64,000 nucleotides of DNA, taken from Parendozoicomonas callyspongiae. GTDB taxonomy: Bacteria; Pseudomonadota; Gammaproteobacteria; Pseudomonadales; Endozoicomonadaceae. A program made the position numbers and the translations under genes. The DNA lies in the NCBI RefSeq assembly GCF_023502345.1, contig NZ_JAMFLX010000018.1:40442-104441 (forward strand), in the 5' to 3' direction. Below, piece by piece: positions 1-9,413 of the stretch (position 1 is its first letter; each line of letters starts with the position of its first letter). Below the pieces are notes generated by a model that saw only the letters and a list, made by a program, of their open reading frames with translations, was not told the origin of the DNA and searched no databases.

Positions 1-756
1 CTCTTTGTAGCTGGCGCTATTTAAAACAGGGGAGAGGAATGAAAATGCTGTTTCCGGATCACTTTCGACAAAGCAGTAAACCAGTGGAAGGCAGTGTTCT
101 TCGGTGAAATCGCCTTTGCAAAAAGATTGATAGTGTCCTATCAGGTTATTATCACTCTGGAAAGTCTTTTCAATACACTTATTCTTAGCCTGCAGTGCGG
201 CTGTATAATTTTGATTATCTTCTTGTGACCACTGATCAGAAGGTTTTGACCCATTTCTACTTTCAATATCCTCCATGATCTGGGCATAGTGATCTATTAA
301 CAAAAGACCCGCAGTAAAGAATCCCTGGTTAAGTGCTTCATCAAGAATCGGAGCCAGTTTTGCGCGCTGGCTTTCACCTACACCTTTCACAAGCTTTAAT
401 ACTGCACTGTTATCACCGTCCAGAAAGTGCCGGTAATGAGTACCCAGTTTATGTTCCTGCTCTTCTCGCTGAAAAGCTTGAATGTAAAAAATTTTAGCGT
501 CCTCAGGGCTACTGGTTTTAGCGGCTTTATCTAACCAGCTGGATAATGAACCCAGGGATGCCTCCCGTTGATACAGGCTTTTTTCAGGAGGCCGGGATGA
601 AAGAGATGATTCTTGGTTAACTATTGGCAGAGGAGGCGTGGTTAGTTTTAAAACCAGCCATCCACGGAAGGGAACGACTTTGGCCAGCTTATTGTTCAGA
701 AGGAAGTCTACAAACCGCTGCTTTACACTCGGTTTTTCTATAGGTCCTGATTGCAT
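1..756 (-). CDS. Uncharacterised protein, C-terminus beyond window edge
   Basis: An open frame of 252 codons runs from an ATG at 754-756 to the first base of the window without a stop, so the gene is cut by the edge. An AAGGAA ribosome site lies about 7 nt before the ATG. The N-terminus reads MQSGPIEKPSVKQRFVDFLL and is followed by a basic segment, a Ser/Pro-rich stretch near residues 45-65, then helical soluble sequence with several Cys residues near the edge. I see no signal peptide, membrane segment or known domain. It lies 19 bp downstream of the next gene on the same strand and is probably cotranscribed with it. Function unknown; a helical repeat protein or a host-directed protein is possible but not shown. 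Confidence 0.7.
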   Translation of the reverse strand, partial: MQSGPIEKPSVKQRFVDFLLNNKLAKVVPFRGWLVLKLTTPPLPIVNQESSLSSRPPEKSLYQREASLGSLSSWLDKAAKTSSPEDAKIFYIQAFQREEQEHKLGTHYRHFLDGDNSAVLKLVKGVGESQRAKLAPILDEALNQGFFTAGLLLIDHYAQIMEDIESRNGSKPSDQWSQEDNQNYTAALQAKNKCIEKTFQSDNNLIGHYQSFCKGDFTEEHCLPLVYCFVESDPETAFSFLSPVLNSASYKE

Positions 757-775
757 AATGAAGTTCCTTTTCAGG

Positions 776-2107
776 TTAATTTAAATAATTCGTTGTCCTT
801 GGATAGCAGTACACACTGCACCACATAGGTTGATCTCCACTGACCAGCTGCTGATGTTTGTAATGGCCGGGCTTAAAATCCTTTGGCCAAATTCTGGCAG
901 CTGCTTCATGGGCTAATGACTCCAGCTTGTTGTCACTGTCACCAAGAAAAATATTGAGTGCTTCCGCATCTTCAAAGGTGATTTTTCCTTCCCTGTTGAG
1001 ATCCCCGGCACGCTCTCGCAAGCCAGCATTTAAAGATTGCAGGTTGGTTATTTTGACCAGCATGACATGATCCGGGTTATCGGAGTCATACTCAGTTACC
1101 TGAGAGGTTGAGTCATAGGTAATCCCAACTCCCTTCATGCTTGTGGTCATGGTATGGGTGTCATCAAATGTTGGTGAAAGCAAGGTTTCACGATTGAGCA
1201 TGGCACTGTTTGTTGCCTGGTGATCAAAAACAGGTACCGGGCTTTTTGGTCTGGTTTTCAGAAACTCTTTAGGGAGCAGATCCTGATTCATACTCAGCCA
1301 TGCTGTACTGATGGCCTTTGGAACGCCTTCACCTGCTGAGAATACCCCTCCCAGAAAGCGGCTGGCTTCGGGAATCGGGGATATCTGGGGAGGATAGATA
1401 GCCAGATCACTTCTCCAGCAGACCTTATCATCCTGGACCAAATGAATATTGCCGAGATATTTCTCGTTAAAGTAGTGAGGCCACTGCTGCTTCATTAAAT
1501 GGGAACGAAAAGCTTTGAACTGCTCTAAAGCCGGCCCAATTTTGGCTTTCTGGGTTTTGTCCTGAGCCTGGATCGTTTCCAGAATATCTATGCACTGCTC
1601 TATCGAAAGCAGAGCCTGGTGGTTCATATTTTCTGGATCAAAAGGAATCGTCCCCGGAGTTTCTTCGTAAATAACTCCTTTGTCCTCAAGAAGTGCTTTT
1701 ACATTTGGGTTTAAAGCGACTTTGGGATCTGTTCGAGCTTGCTGTCTGGCAATAACCGCTTCTCGAGTGGCCTTGTTGGTACCACTGAAGTCAAGGCTTT
1801 GCAGGTTATGAAGGAAACTGAGATGGCTGGACTCCATTCCAGCCAGCAGGGTCTCATCCTTCAAAATCGGCATCAAACAATCTTCTAGCTTCTCCTTTAA
1901 AACCTTGCTCTCACTTTCAAAGTATCCAACCTTTCTTTCTGAAAGAGGTTTGGCCGGTGCCTGACCGTAAGTGGAATCTTTCCGATAGTGACCGAGAAGG
2001 TAGCTCTTTAACTCCGGCTGGCTGCTTTTCTGGTGAGGTCCATAAGTTCCTGAAGGCTGTACAGGGTTGGTAGAGGGAGGCGGTGTGGTCCCTTCAAAAC
2101 CTGGCAT
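776..2107 (-). CDS. Uncharacterised 443-residue protein
   Basis: The ATG at 2105-2107 gives 443 residues with a Pro/Ser/Thr-rich N-terminus (residues 1-60) lacking a signal peptide or membrane segment. I do not recognise a family. Residues around 95-125 contain LSFLHNLQSLDFSGTN followed by T-x-E and an Arg/Gln-rich helix. A very similar block (ISF, then DFSGTN, T-x-E, A-R-x-Q) occurs near the N-terminus of the exported protein at 3265-4377, suggesting a shared short module. Three Cys residues lie near the ends. The gene precedes the truncated gene at the window edge by 19 bp, so the two probably form an operon. Function unknown; the Pro-rich unstructured head is compatible with a secreted effector, but nothing proves this. 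Confidence 0.75.
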   Translation of the reverse strand: MPGFEGTTPPPSTNPVQPSGTYGPHQKSSQPELKSYLLGHYRKDSTYGQAPAKPLSERKVGYFESESKVLKEKLEDCLMPILKDETLLAGMESSHLSFLHNLQSLDFSGTNKATREAVIARQQARTDPKVALNPNVKALLEDKGVIYEETPGTIPFDPENMNHQALLSIEQCIDILETIQAQDKTQKAKIGPALEQFKAFRSHLMKQQWPHYFNEKYLGNIHLVQDDKVCWRSDLAIYPPQISPIPEASRFLGGVFSAGEGVPKAISTAWLSMNQDLLPKEFLKTRPKSPVPVFDHQATNSAMLNRETLLSPTFDDTHTMTTSMKGVGITYDSTSQVTEYDSDNPDHVMLVKITNLQSLNAGLRERAGDLNREGKITFEDAEALNIFLGDSDNKLESLAHEAAARIWPKDFKPGHYKHQQLVSGDQPMWCSVYCYPRTTNYLN

Positions 2108-2178
2108 AACTAATCATCCATATTATGTTTAACCATCCATGGTTTTGAGTATAGAGACCTATGTCTGTGGAGCCTGTG

Positions 2179-3204
2179 CTATTTCAACAGGCTATGAAAC
2201 AGAGAGAGGAAACTATCGACATCTTCAGGTTTGGTATCATGTGAGGTAATCAGGCGAACCAGATTGAGTTCCTCATCGAAGGTGTAAAAAGGAAATTTCT
2301 CCTGCAGAGGGGAAATCATCTCCTGGGGCAGAGTGATAAACATCTGGTTGCTCTCAACCGGGTAAGCGGCTGACACCCCATCACAGTCCTTAATGCCGTT
2401 CCAGAGACGTGTGGTCATCTCATTAGCATGACGGGCTAATTTCAGGCCAAGGTCTTCAGTAAACAATGCCTTGAACTGCGCTGAGACATAACGCATTTTG
2501 GACATTAACTGCAGGCCAAGTTTACGGCGGTGGCCAAAGTTTTCTGCCAGTTCCTGATTGATAAATACCATAGCCTCGCCAAACATCAGTCCTGCCTTGG
2601 TGCCACCCAGGCAGAGGATATCAGCATATCTGGCCATCTCTCCCAGTGAACAATCCAGGGTTGCAGCAGCGTTATATAGGCGGCAACCATCCATATGAAT
2701 CAATAGGTTAAGTTCATCGCAGGTGGAGCGAATAGCGGCCAGTTCTTCCAGACTGTACACGGTTCCAAATTCTGTTGGCTGGGTAATGCTGACGACTTTG
2801 GGGCTGGTGGCATGAATACCCCATTTGCTCTCACCATGGTGTAGCCTGCGAATCTGGTCAGGAGTGATTTTCCCTGAATCACCGCCTGAACAGGTCAGAA
2901 TCTTGGTTCCACAGATATGAAAAGGTGCACCGGTTTCATGGGTGACGATATGGGCATTGTCAGGAGCGATCACACTTTCAAAGTCTTTCAGCATCACCTT
3001 AAGAGCCAGCACATTGGCTGCTGTTCCGGTACCAACAAAAAAAACGGGGGCATCTGTTGAAAGGCTGTTCTGAATCAGGCTCACTGCCTGTTCTGTTACC
3101 GGGTCACTTCCATAAGCGGGCATATGGCCCTGATTGGCTTCCATAAGAGCCTGCATGACTTCCGGAGCGGCTGTTGCGTAGTTGTCACTGGCAAATGAGA
3201 TCAT
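2179..3204 (-). CDS. ltaE: Low-specificity L-threonine aldolase
   Basis: PLP-dependent fold-type I enzyme that splits L-threonine or L-allo-threonine into glycine and acetaldehyde in the cytoplasm. The 341-residue length fits the family. The N-terminal FASDNYATAAPEVMQAL block, the glycine-rich FFVGTGTAANVLAL segment (residues 55-68), the HMDGCRLYNAA block (170-180, the Asp that contacts the PLP ring) and the Schiff-base lysine in LGGTKAGLMFGEAMVF (K203) are all present. It is preceded by 60 bp without a gene and followed by about 70 bp before the uncharacterised gene pair, so it may be its own unit. The ATG at 3204 has only a weak ribosome site (AGG about 12 nt upstream). A related beta-eliminating lyase is the main alternative. 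Confidence 0.9.
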   Translation of the reverse strand: MISFASDNYATAAPEVMQALMEANQGHMPAYGSDPVTEQAVSLIQNSLSTDAPVFFVGTGTAANVLALKVMLKDFESVIAPDNAHIVTHETGAPFHICGTKILTCSGGDSGKITPDQIRRLHHGESKWGIHATSPKVVSITQPTEFGTVYSLEELAAIRSTCDELNLLIHMDGCRLYNAAATLDCSLGEMARYADILCLGGTKAGLMFGEAMVFINQELAENFGHRRKLGLQLMSKMRYVSAQFKALFTEDLGLKLARHANEMTTRLWNGIKDCDGVSAAYPVESNQMFITLPQEMISPLQEKFPFYTFDEELNLVRLITSHDTKPEDVDSFLSLFHSLLK

Positions 3205-3264
3205 ACAGCGTCAATGCCTGATTATTGTTAAAACAACATTCTAACCAAAATCATAGGGTTATTT

Positions 3265-4377
3265 TTAACTGCTTTCGCCCAAAGAGAAGGTTAAATATCC
3301 AAAAAAACGGGTTTGGCTAAGGTGTGCAATGTTTTGAAAGAATTCCAGCAGCTGACTGGAATTTGAGAACTTCAGAAAATCAATCCTGTCTTCCTTTCTA
3401 TCCTGCTGGTGCTGAAGTTGAGTTAATCCAAGGTAGTAATCTGACTCTCTGCGAATCAGGCGGTATTCATTTTCGGGCCTGTTTTCATCAGGCTTGTCAG
3501 CCAGAGTCAGAACCAGCATCTGGCGGTCATCCAGATCGACAAGTGTTTCGTCCAGTCGCTCTTGCAGCTTGGTGATATTAATGATGGTGTTATTTCTGGC
3601 GGAAAAGCGTTGAAGATCAAAGAACTGTTTATATGTTGCTGGATGAATGGAGTTTGCCGTTTCCAGGAAAGCTCCGCACTGAAAGCCGGTGTTTTGTAAC
3701 ACCATAAGTCGGCCCTGAGCCGTTTCCCGGTTAATAGTCTGCAGGCGCTGATATTGGTTCTGGAGCTGCTGGGTAGTATGAGCCATGGACTGCTGCAGAT
3801 TATGCATCAACAGTCTGTCGCTTTCCCGTAGCTGGCTGTTAAAAATCCGGGCGAGAGTATAAATTCCTGCACCGGCTCCAAGGTAAGCAGTCATACGAAA
3901 AACATGAAAGGGAATGGATTGCCATACACCATACGCGACAGCTGCCAGAGCCAGATATAACCCGGCGGTCTCAACGGGCTGTACCGGGCTGAAATATCGC
4001 TCAGATGCCTGATCAAACTGTTCGACCAGGCTTGAAACCTCCTTCTGTAACTGATCGGGTGTAGTTTTCAGAAGGTTGTTATATCCCATCAGCTTCCTGA
4101 GTTGTTCACCGTTGCGTTGGAACCTGGCGTGGGAAACCTCATCAGTTACCGGATTTGTGCCAGAGAAGTCTTTTACCCACCTGGAAATAAAGCTGATATC
4201 CCGAAGGGTTGGCTCCATAAAGGTGTTGATAGTGTTTATTTGTTGCTCTGCCTCTGTGGCAGCACCATGCAAATCATTTGATGCATAAGAAAGCATTGAG
4301 CCCATACAGAGCGTAAGCGCGATAATGCAGCTGAATAAGTGGCTATACAGGTATCGCTTAGAACGAGTGATAAGCAT
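3265..4377 (-). CDS. Exported or membrane-anchored protein of unknown function
   Basis: I chose the ATG at 4377 because AGAGG stands 5 nt before it; a TTG eight codons upstream keeps the frame open but lacks a ribosome site. The resulting 370-residue protein starts with MLITRSKR and a hydrophobic stretch ending in SYA, a plausible signal peptide. A second hydrophobic region (LYLALAAVAYGVWQ through AYLGAGAGIYTLARIF, about residues 140-180) could be a hairpin of two membrane segments, followed by a long helical, Gln-rich coiled-coil-like region. The mature N-terminus carries an ISF-x6-DFSGTN-x2-T-x-E block shared with the protein at 776-2107. The family is unknown. It precedes the threonine aldolase gene by 60 bp on the same strand. 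Confidence 0.75.
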   Translation of the reverse strand: MLITRSKRYLYSHLFSCIIALTLCMGSMLSYASNDLHGAATEAEQQINTINTFMEPTLRDISFISRWVKDFSGTNPVTDEVSHARFQRNGEQLRKLMGYNNLLKTTPDQLQKEVSSLVEQFDQASERYFSPVQPVETAGLYLALAAVAYGVWQSIPFHVFRMTAYLGAGAGIYTLARIFNSQLRESDRLLMHNLQQSMAHTTQQLQNQYQRLQTINRETAQGRLMVLQNTGFQCGAFLETANSIHPATYKQFFDLQRFSARNNTIINITKLQERLDETLVDLDDRQMLVLTLADKPDENRPENEYRLIRRESDYYLGLTQLQHQQDRKEDRIDFLKFSNSSQLLEFFQNIAHLSQTRFFGYLTFSLGESS

Positions 4378-4480
4378 GTAAACCTCTGGACTGGCAATCA
4401 AAATGGTAACTTGCTGCCATGGACAGTAACCATCAGGGCTAGTTCCGGAGTTTTTTGTTACAGGCTGAATAGTGGCTGAT

Positions 4481-4517
4481 AAAAAAACGGCCTGTCACAC
4501 TTAGGACAGACCGTTTT
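4481..4517 (-). terminator. Rho-independent terminator after plsB
   Basis: Thirteen-base arms (4484-4496 and 4505-4517) pair with one G-U wobble in the minus-strand transcript, around an 8-base loop. On the minus strand the second arm runs into seven T residues (seven A on the plus strand at 4481-4487). It lies about 50 bp past the plsB stop codon. Confidence 0.85.
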
Positions 4518-4566
4518 CGATAGGAGTGAAAACTAAAGCTGCTAAAGAGGCTTACGTCAACAGAAG

Positions 4567-7155
4567 CTAGTGCTCAACTTCCACTTCGCTTTTCTTTTCA
4601 GTGGCAGACTCAGATTGATCCTGCTTTTGAGCCGTTTCATTTTCGCTTTTCTCTGGTTTTGATGCGCTGCTGTTTGCAACCGGCTCCGGAGCCTGGTTGG
4701 TGGTCACCTGGCGAATACTGTGACGCATTTCGCTGGGTAGCAGACGGCGGGAATCGTTCGCCATCAGCACAATCTGATCACCAAAGGTCAGCTTGCCGTG
4801 CTCATCAATCTCAACCAGTTCACGGGCCTGCAGTTCCCCGATAAAGTGGCGGAACAGAGTCTTGTCAAAGAACTCCGGTGCATTGAGGCCATGCAGAATG
4901 GACAGGCGCTGGGCCATATCCTTGCTCTGCTTCTCCAGTTCTTCCGGATCAATATTGCCTGAGCCATTACGCAGCAACAGACTGACCACAACAAAGAAGC
5001 GCTCCAGAGGCTGCTGCATGGCTCGGGACAGAACCATCAGAGTAATAAACTCGGTGCTGCTGGAGTCAGGACGGATAAAGGTGTCACCATCACGGTTCAG
5101 CAGACCGGCTTCTTCCAGAGCAACCAGCCACTGGTTCACCACCCCTTCCAGCTCTTCGACAGACCAGCGGATAAACAGCTCAGCCTTCAGATAGGGATAG
5201 AAGTTATTGCAGTAAGACATAATCTCGCTGCGGGTGTACTTGTGGCTGTGGGCGAACAGACGGCAGATAAAGGCCGGAATCGCCAGCAGGTGCAGGATAT
5301 TGTTGCGGTAGTAAGTCATCAGTACCGCATTGCGCTCGTTCAGACAGATCAGGTCACCCAGACTGTCGGACTTGCGCTCAACCATCTTCAGCTGCTCAAC
5401 CTGCTGAAGCATGGCGCGGCCATCAAGGTCGGGATGGGTAATATTGTCACTGTAGGGAACCTTGGCGATCAGGGTGTTAATGCCGTTGATCAGCTGAACA
5501 AGCTCCTCTTCACCCAGGGCCTGACGCGGAGTGCTGAGCAGTACTGCGGACACAATGTTTACGGAGTTGATAGCGGCGGCATTGTTGATACGGCACGCAA
5601 TCTCTTCACCCAGGCTGTTGGTAGCCTGTTTCAACCACTTCGGACGGTAATCCTGGTCGTACTCCTGTTCACGCCAGCCAGGCTGCTCCTGATCCATAAA
5701 ATCATTCAGCAACAGAGGCTCGCCAAAGTTAACAAAGGCCTCGCCAAAGCTGTCTTTCAGGGCACCCAGGGTACGGACGATATCCAGAGGTGACTCTTTC
5801 TTCTTCTTTTTGCCCCGCAGTTCACTCATATAGGTGCCTGCTTCCAGAACCTTCTCATAACCGATATAAACCGGTATCAGCGCGAGGGGTTTCTGGTTGC
5901 TGCGAAGGTAGCTGCGCAGCATGATCGAAAGCATGCCGGTTTTCAGCTTCAGGGTTCGGCCGGTACGGGAGCGGCCACCTTCGGCAAAGAACTCTGTTGG
6001 AAAACCTCGGGTGAACAGAGTATGCAGGTACTCATGGAATACGTTGCTGTAAAGCTGGTTACCCTTGAACGTACGGCGGATAAAGAAGGCACCGCCACGG
6101 CGAAGCAGGGAGCCCACAACCGGCATATTCAGGTTGATACCTGCTGCGATATGAGGAATCTGCAGACCATGGTGATGCAGAACATAAGACAGCAGCAGGT
6201 AGTCAATATGACTGCGGTGACAGGGCAGGTAAACGATCTCATGGCTCTTGGCCAGCTCACGCACCGGCTCAACATGATTGACCTTTACGCCACTGTAGAT
6301 CTTGTTCCAGAACCAGGTCAGCAGCATCTCCATAAAGCGCACGGCAGAATAGGAGTAGTCGGAAGCAATCTCATTGGCATACATGCGCGCCTTGAGAGTT
6401 GCCTGCTCTTCACTGATGCCTTTTTCCTTAACCTCAGTCTCAATAGCGCGCTGAATAACTTCAGACTGAACCAGGCTGTTTACCAGGGTTCGGCGGTGAG
6501 ACAGATCCGGGCCGTTAACAGAGGTGTGCAGCTGACGGAAATGAACCCGCAGGATACGATTAATCTTGCGCAGGGTACGGGCTTCGTCCTGACCCTCATC
6601 AACAATCTCCCGTAAAGACATGGGGGCGTTGAAGTGAATCATGGTCTGGCGACCGTGGAACAGAATGGCCAGGAACTTCTTGAAACGGCTGCCGACGTTG
6701 TAGTTCCAGGCAAACAGCAGTTTCAGGGCTGACTCTTCTTTCTGTGGCGCGCGCCCCCAGAAGACCTGTACCGGTACCACCTGGACATCGGTGTTCGGGT
6801 TCTTGGTCACGGACTGAACCATACGGATCAGGCGGGGCGAGTTATACATCCGCTCCCGCTGCAGGATCAGACCTTCGGGTTTGGTCAGGAAGAAATAGCT
6901 GTGCTGTTCATTCAGATCTGTTCCCTTAAAAGTTTCATAGGGACGGGGCAGACCAGCTTTAATACACTCCTGCTCCAGTACCAACAGATCCGACTGTGAG
7001 CGGCTGCGAAGCACGTAAATAATCGGTTTTTTCGGATCTACAGCATCGCCGAACTGCAGAGGCATCTGTCCCTGGACTGTCGTTCTGACCCAGAGAAACA
7101 TTAACCGGCGTAATAGATTGAATAGGTATCTACTGATACTGGGAGTATTGTCCAT
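4567..7155 (-). CDS. plsB: Glycerol-3-phosphate 1-O-acyltransferase
   Basis: Inner-membrane enzyme that transfers a fatty acyl group from acyl-ACP or acyl-CoA to sn-glycerol 3-phosphate, the first step of phospholipid synthesis. Its 862 residues exceed the roughly 807 of E. coli PlsB, mostly through a polar C-terminal tail rich in Glu, Lys, Ser and Gln (after residue 820). The four acyltransferase motifs are visible: HRSHID with H313 and D318 (the HX4D catalytic pair), GGAFFIRR near 354-361, FAEGGRSRTGR at 390-400 for glycerol-phosphate binding, and LIPVYIGYEKV. The ATG at 7155 agrees with the family N-terminus. The gene appears monocistronic, with a clear terminator downstream and about 160 bp of noncoding DNA upstream. 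Confidence 0.98.
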   Translation of the reverse strand: MDNTPSISRYLFNLLRRLMFLWVRTTVQGQMPLQFGDAVDPKKPIIYVLRSRSQSDLLVLEQECIKAGLPRPYETFKGTDLNEQHSYFFLTKPEGLILQRERMYNSPRLIRMVQSVTKNPNTDVQVVPVQVFWGRAPQKEESALKLLFAWNYNVGSRFKKFLAILFHGRQTMIHFNAPMSLREIVDEGQDEARTLRKINRILRVHFRQLHTSVNGPDLSHRRTLVNSLVQSEVIQRAIETEVKEKGISEEQATLKARMYANEIASDYSYSAVRFMEMLLTWFWNKIYSGVKVNHVEPVRELAKSHEIVYLPCHRSHIDYLLLSYVLHHHGLQIPHIAAGINLNMPVVGSLLRRGGAFFIRRTFKGNQLYSNVFHEYLHTLFTRGFPTEFFAEGGRSRTGRTLKLKTGMLSIMLRSYLRSNQKPLALIPVYIGYEKVLEAGTYMSELRGKKKKKESPLDIVRTLGALKDSFGEAFVNFGEPLLLNDFMDQEQPGWREQEYDQDYRPKWLKQATNSLGEEIACRINNAAAINSVNIVSAVLLSTPRQALGEEELVQLINGINTLIAKVPYSDNITHPDLDGRAMLQQVEQLKMVERKSDSLGDLICLNERNAVLMTYYRNNILHLLAIPAFICRLFAHSHKYTRSEIMSYCNNFYPYLKAELFIRWSVEELEGVVNQWLVALEEAGLLNRDGDTFIRPDSSSTEFITLMVLSRAMQQPLERFFVVVSLLLRNGSGNIDPEELEKQSKDMAQRLSILHGLNAPEFFDKTLFRHFIGELQARELVEIDEHGKLTFGDQIVLMANDSRRLLPSEMRHSIRQVTTNQAPEPVANSSASKPEKSENETAQKQDQSESATEKKSEVEVEH

Positions 7156-7315
7156 TATCTGTCTTTTCAGGTGTGACGCTAATCGGGGAATTCTATCACT
7201 CTGAGCTGCGTTCGGCTTGATGCAGAGCGCAGATCAGAGGAGATTTAGAGGGAAAAGTGTAAGAAAAGTGCAATAAAAATGTAAGAACTTCGTCGATTTC
7301 GGCCAGAAGGTAAAA

Positions 7316-7711
7316 TTATGAGGGCCAGTCGATCAGTATTTCACTGCCGTCTTCACTGATCTCCATCCATTCATCCATATTGTCAGCCCCGTTCTTCCAG
7401 AAGGCCGCATTACAGCGAACTTTACACTTGAGCTGGCTGTTTATCTCTCTGCCACTTTCGACATCATTGCCCCACGGCGTAGCCGAGGAATCAAACCAGA
7501 GGCTGGTCCAGGCCTTGCCCGCAGCGTTTTCCACGATGGTCACAGGAATGACAGTGCTGTCCAGAGTGACCTCCAGGCTGTGGCTGCGGCCTTTTGTCTG
7601 AACTTCTGTGCTGCTGTCGAAGCGGTCATCCAACCAATCGATGATCAGGTCAACGGGCTGCTGCCGAATATACACTTCAATGTCGGGCTGAGTCATTGGT
7701 GCTGTTTCCAT
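7316..7711 (-). CDS. Small uncharacterised protein downstream of rlmA
   Basis: Acidic, soluble protein of about 131 residues, Trp-rich near the C-terminus (WFDSS, AFWKN, DEWMEI, IDWPS). I do not recognise the family. Two starts are possible: the ATG at 7723 overlaps the rlmA stop as ATGA, and the ATG at 7711, chosen here, has GAGG 6 nt upstream. Both imply translational coupling to rlmA. No signal peptide or membrane segment is seen. The conserved feel of the sequence and its tight coupling suggest a real cytoplasmic protein, but its function cannot be given. Confidence 0.75.
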   Translation of the reverse strand: METAPMTQPDIEVYIRQQPVDLIIDWLDDRFDSSTEVQTKGRSHSLEVTLDSTVIPVTIVENAAGKAWTSLWFDSSATPWGNDVESGREINSQLKCKVRCNAAFWKNGADNMDEWMEISEDGSEILIDWPS

Positions 7712-7719
7712 TTCGGGCC

Positions 7720-8598
7720 TCATTGACTGACGGTGTTGTTAGAAGGGTTGCTGGAAGATGCAGAATCGCAGGGCTGATACTTGACCACATACAGGCGCAT
7801 ATCAATGCGACAGGTCAACTGTTCCAGCTGTTGCAGCTGTTCTCGCTGAGCAGGCTTGATATGCCAGTAGTGTGGAGTCATGGCCAGCAGATCCTGAATC
7901 GTCTGTGACCCTTCCAGCTGAATGGTGTCGGATACCGGCTCCCGCCTGACCAGTTCAAACTCATCTGGCAGCTGGGTCAGCAGTTTATCTTCCTGGTAAG
8001 GGCGAACTTCGTCATAGATCTGCTGGCGGAGTTCCAGAAGATGGTCAGGACCCGGTCCGAGAATCAGGGCATGCCCTCCGGGGCTGAGAACCCGGCCGAA
8101 CTCAGCCCAGTCGATACGGGAAAAGACACTGACAATAATATCTGCAGAATTATCCGCCAGAGGAATATCAGCAACACTGGCAACCAGCCATTGGATAGAT
8201 TTGATTCTTCGGCAACAGGCCTGTACCGCAGATTTAGATATATCAAAGCCGGTCATATCCGCCAGGGGGAAAGCCTTGGCCAGTTGTTCCGTGTAATACC
8301 CTTCTCCGCACCCAGCATCTATGAAGACAGCCTTTTCGGACGGGTGAGCCAGTTCCCGTGCTGCCTGCTTTAATGCATTTGCAGGCTCTTGATAGCAGCC
8401 GGTATCCAGGAAACGGTTACGGGCCTGAACCATCTCCGGATTATCTCCTGGGTTGGCACTGCGTTTCTTCTGGACCGGCAGCAGGTTCAGGTATCCCTGG
8501 CGGGCACGGTCAAAACTGTGCCCACTTTCACAGCGGGCACCTTTGTCATGAGGTTGAAGAGGCCGCCGGCAGACCGGGCAGCGAAGAGGAGATGACAT
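7720..8598 (-). CDS. rlmA: 23S rRNA (guanine-N1)-methyltransferase RlmA
   Basis: SAM-dependent enzyme of the RlmA family, which methylates N1 of a guanine in 23S rRNA helix 35 (G745 in E. coli, where loss gives viomycin resistance). The N-terminal zinc-binding domain is visible as CPVC at residues 8-11 with C23 and H27 in RCESGHSFD. It is followed by GYLNLLPVQ, the family signature linker. The SAM fold follows, with VFIDAGCGEGYYTEQL (motif I), ADMTGFDISKSAVQ and the PGGHALILGPG segment. Length (292) is close to the E. coli enzyme (269). The stop codon overlaps the ATG at 7723 of the small downstream protein. Confidence 0.93.
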   Translation of the reverse strand: MSSPLRCPVCRRPLQPHDKGARCESGHSFDRARQGYLNLLPVQKKRSANPGDNPEMVQARNRFLDTGCYQEPANALKQAARELAHPSEKAVFIDAGCGEGYYTEQLAKAFPLADMTGFDISKSAVQACCRRIKSIQWLVASVADIPLADNSADIIVSVFSRIDWAEFGRVLSPGGHALILGPGPDHLLELRQQIYDEVRPYQEDKLLTQLPDEFELVRREPVSDTIQLEGSQTIQDLLAMTPHYWHIKPAQREQLQQLEQLTCRIDMRLYVVKYQPCDSASSSNPSNNTVSQ

Positions 8599-8656
8599 TT
8601 ATGATTATTCAACAGCTTTCAGAAGAATCGGATTGTACCTTGTCTTCAGTTGAAAA

Positions 8657-9067
8657 TCAGACGATGGGCTTGCAGTGTTTCATTTCATCACTCAGGGCCT
8701 TGAGGACATCCTGACGGTAGATAATGCCAACCAGTTTGCCTTCATCCAGAATGGGATAAATCTTCGGTTTTTTGTTGGCCATCATCTCGGCGACATTGAT
8801 CAGAGAGGCATCGGGAGTCAGTGACAATGGTTCTCTCTGGATCAGATCTTTGACCAGTGTCCGGTCATCGCAGTGATAGGTACCCGAGATCATTGGCAGG
8901 ATGCAGTCATGCTCAGAGACAAAACCTATAAGCTCTTTATTGTCGTTCACAACAGGAAGGCCGGGGAGATCTGCCTGGATGATCTTTTTCACGGCATCAG
9001 TCAGTAATAAATCCTCAGTGAGATAATCAATATTGGTACGGATAATATCCCTGATAGTGGTTTGCAT
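8657..9067 (-). CDS. CBS-domain pair protein
   Basis: A 136-residue protein made almost entirely of two CBS motifs: residues 7-60 (LPGLPVVNDNKELIGFVSE) and 72-130 (KIYPILDEGKLVGIIYRQD). Such pairs form a Bateman module that binds adenine nucleotides and acts as an energy or ligand sensor, usually in the cytoplasm. An AGGAG site 7 nt before the ATG supports the start. No effector domain is fused and no obvious partner gene is next to it, so what it regulates is unknown. It lies about 60 bp upstream of rlmA on the same strand. Confidence 0.9.
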   Translation of the reverse strand: MQTTIRDIIRTNIDYLTEDLLLTDAVKKIIQADLPGLPVVNDNKELIGFVSEHDCILPMISGTYHCDDRTLVKDLIQREPLSLTPDASLINVAEMMANKKPKIYPILDEGKLVGIIYRQDVLKALSDEMKHCKPIV

Positions 9068-9218
9068 GGTGGTTCTCCTGAGTAGTGCCTCATCTATTTA
9101 TAGCATCGAGAGCCCGACTCAATGACTTTGCCAGTGAGAACAACAGGCTTGTTACGGTTATTTATTGGCCTGTTGACTCCAATAGTACTCTTTTTTATTT
9201 GAGATGGGAGTATTAGCG

Positions 9219-9413
9219 GTGAAGAGTCCAAAAGTCGGCAGAACCCGAGGTGATCAAATAAAATTTGGATCATATGTAAAGGGCGGCAAAAAAAGAGGGA
9301 CGGGTAAAACAAATAAACCGAGTAAGACCAAAATGGCTGGCCATACTGTAGATCTGCAGCCTCCCGATCATAATCTTTGTATAAAACTTATGCTGGTAAG
9401 AAAGAAGCATTGA
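9219..9413 (+). CDS. Possible small basic protein (weak)
   Basis: A short open frame in the 469-bp gap between the CBS gene and the USP-like gene. A GTG at 9219 is preceded by GGGAG at a suitable distance; an ATG at 9204 is in frame but lacks a ribosome site. The product would be about 64 residues, very rich in Lys, Gly and Arg (KGGKKRGTGKTNKPSKTK). No family is recognised and composition alone could be chance. The rest of the gap (9068-9203 and 9414-9536) shows nothing I can support. Confidence 0.25.
   Translation: MKSPKVGRTRGDQIKFGSYVKGGKKRGTGKTNKPSKTKMAGHTVDLQPPDHNLCIKLMLVRKKH

Noticed and set aside
5242..6615. Plus-strand frames of 183 and 197 codons inside plsB
   Set aside because: Both are antisense shadows of a complete, well-matched plsB gene.
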